Source: Spirochaetae bacterium HGW-Spirochaetae-9 (GTDB lineage Bacteria; Spirochaetota; Spirochaetia; Treponematales; Rectinemataceae). From it: 7,281 nucleotides of DNA. The first letter of the stretch is position 1, and each line of letters begins with the position of its first letter. Under the pieces are notes generated by a model that saw only the letters and a program-made list of their open reading frames with translations, searched no databases and was not told the origin of the DNA. Positions 6,945 through 7,281 of this stretch are shown here, in pieces. The stretch covers positions 1 to 7,281 of the forward strand of contig PGXP01000158.1 in NCBI GenBank assembly GCA_002839205.1, read 5' to 3'. Both the position numbers and the translations under genes were made by a program.

Positions 6945-7281
6945 ATGTTCCTATCGGTTGCGGTTGTATTTTTCGCCCTCCTCGTCCTCGGGATTCCCAT
7001 CGGCTTTACCCTCGGCATCGCGGGCGTCGTAGGCCTCCTCCTCATGGGTTCAGGCGTCGGGCTTCTGTCGATGGCTCCCCTGCAGTACTTTTCCGGCCTC
7101 GACATGTTCACCCTCATGGCCATGCCCTTCTTCATCCTGGCTGGAGAACTGATGAACAAGGCTGGCATCACGAAGCGCCTCGTCAATTTTTCCAATATTC
7201 TCGTCGGACATTGGAGAGGAGGACTCGCCCACGCCAACATCATCGCCTCCGTATTTTTTGCCGGCATGACGGGCGCGGTCG
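6945..7281 (+). CDS. dctM: TRAP transporter large membrane subunit, DctM family, 3'-partial
   Basis: The N-terminal 112 residues of the ion-coupled transport subunit, cut by the right edge; the full protein is usually about 425-430 residues. It starts MFLSVAVVFFALLVLGIPIGF, a first membrane helix, followed by a glycine-rich second helix. Family features are MPFFILAGELMNKAGITKRL, then GHWRGGLAHANIIAS and FFAGMTGAV, matching the conserved first half of DctM where the substrate and Na+ sites form. The ribosome site GAGGAGGGA (6932-6940) overlaps the dctQ stop (6931-6933), four bases before ATG 6945, so the two genes are tightly co-expressed. Confidence 0.93.
   Translation, partial: MFLSVAVVFFALLVLGIPIGFTLGIAGVVGLLLMGSGVGLLSMAPLQYFSGLDMFTLMAMPFFILAGELMNKAGITKRLVNFSNILVGHWRGGLAHANIIASVFFAGMTGAV

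Overview
The window is bacterial DNA, densely coded on the + strand, and it falls into two parts. The left part (about 1-5126) looks like an accessory DNA-modification or phage-defence module. The right part (about 5145-7281) is the start of an ordinary TRAP transporter operon (dctP-dctQ-dctM). The species cannot be fixed from the sequence. Strong GGAGG-type ribosome sites, a two-domain-system periplasmic binding protein with a Sec signal peptide, and sigma70-like promoter elements fit a Gram-negative-type bacterium of moderate GC. No phylogenetic marker is present.

Left part: a very large Eco57I-type (class I, gamma-type) adenine-specific DNA methyltransferase runs from the left edge to 3760. 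Its frame is open to the first base of the window and the residues before the first ATG (56) look coding, so the gene probably begins outside. It has the SAM-binding motif, the NPPY catalytic motif and a TaqI-like C-terminal target-recognition region. A 360-base stretch within that recognition region (3061-3420) is only 34% GC, against roughly 53-60% in samples taken from the rest of the gene. An overlapping ATGA (3757-3760) couples it to a RecF/SMC-like AAA ATPase. The ATPase gene is split by a one-base frameshift near 4519-4524. The N-terminal fragment carries Walker A; the C-terminal fragment carries Walker B, the switch histidine and a helical C-terminal domain. Joined, they would give about 456 residues. 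The arrangement suggests a two-gene (or larger, extending left) modification/ATPase defence system whose second component is broken, or appears broken because of a sequencing error.

Right part: an intergenic region of about 130 bases holds a plausible sigma70 promoter, a perfect 11-bp direct repeat spaced exactly 22 bp that overlaps it (candidate operator), and a leader hairpin. Next comes dctP (secreted substrate-binding protein), then an intercistronic 14-bp hairpin without a T-run, then dctQ (small four-helix membrane subunit) and the first 112 codons of dctM (large membrane subunit), which runs off the right edge. The products would form one Na+- or H+-driven importer, probably for an organic acid. 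The hairpin between dctP and dctQ could keep binding-protein mRNA in excess over the membrane subunits.

No tRNA, rRNA, CRISPR array, insertion sequence or integrase was found.
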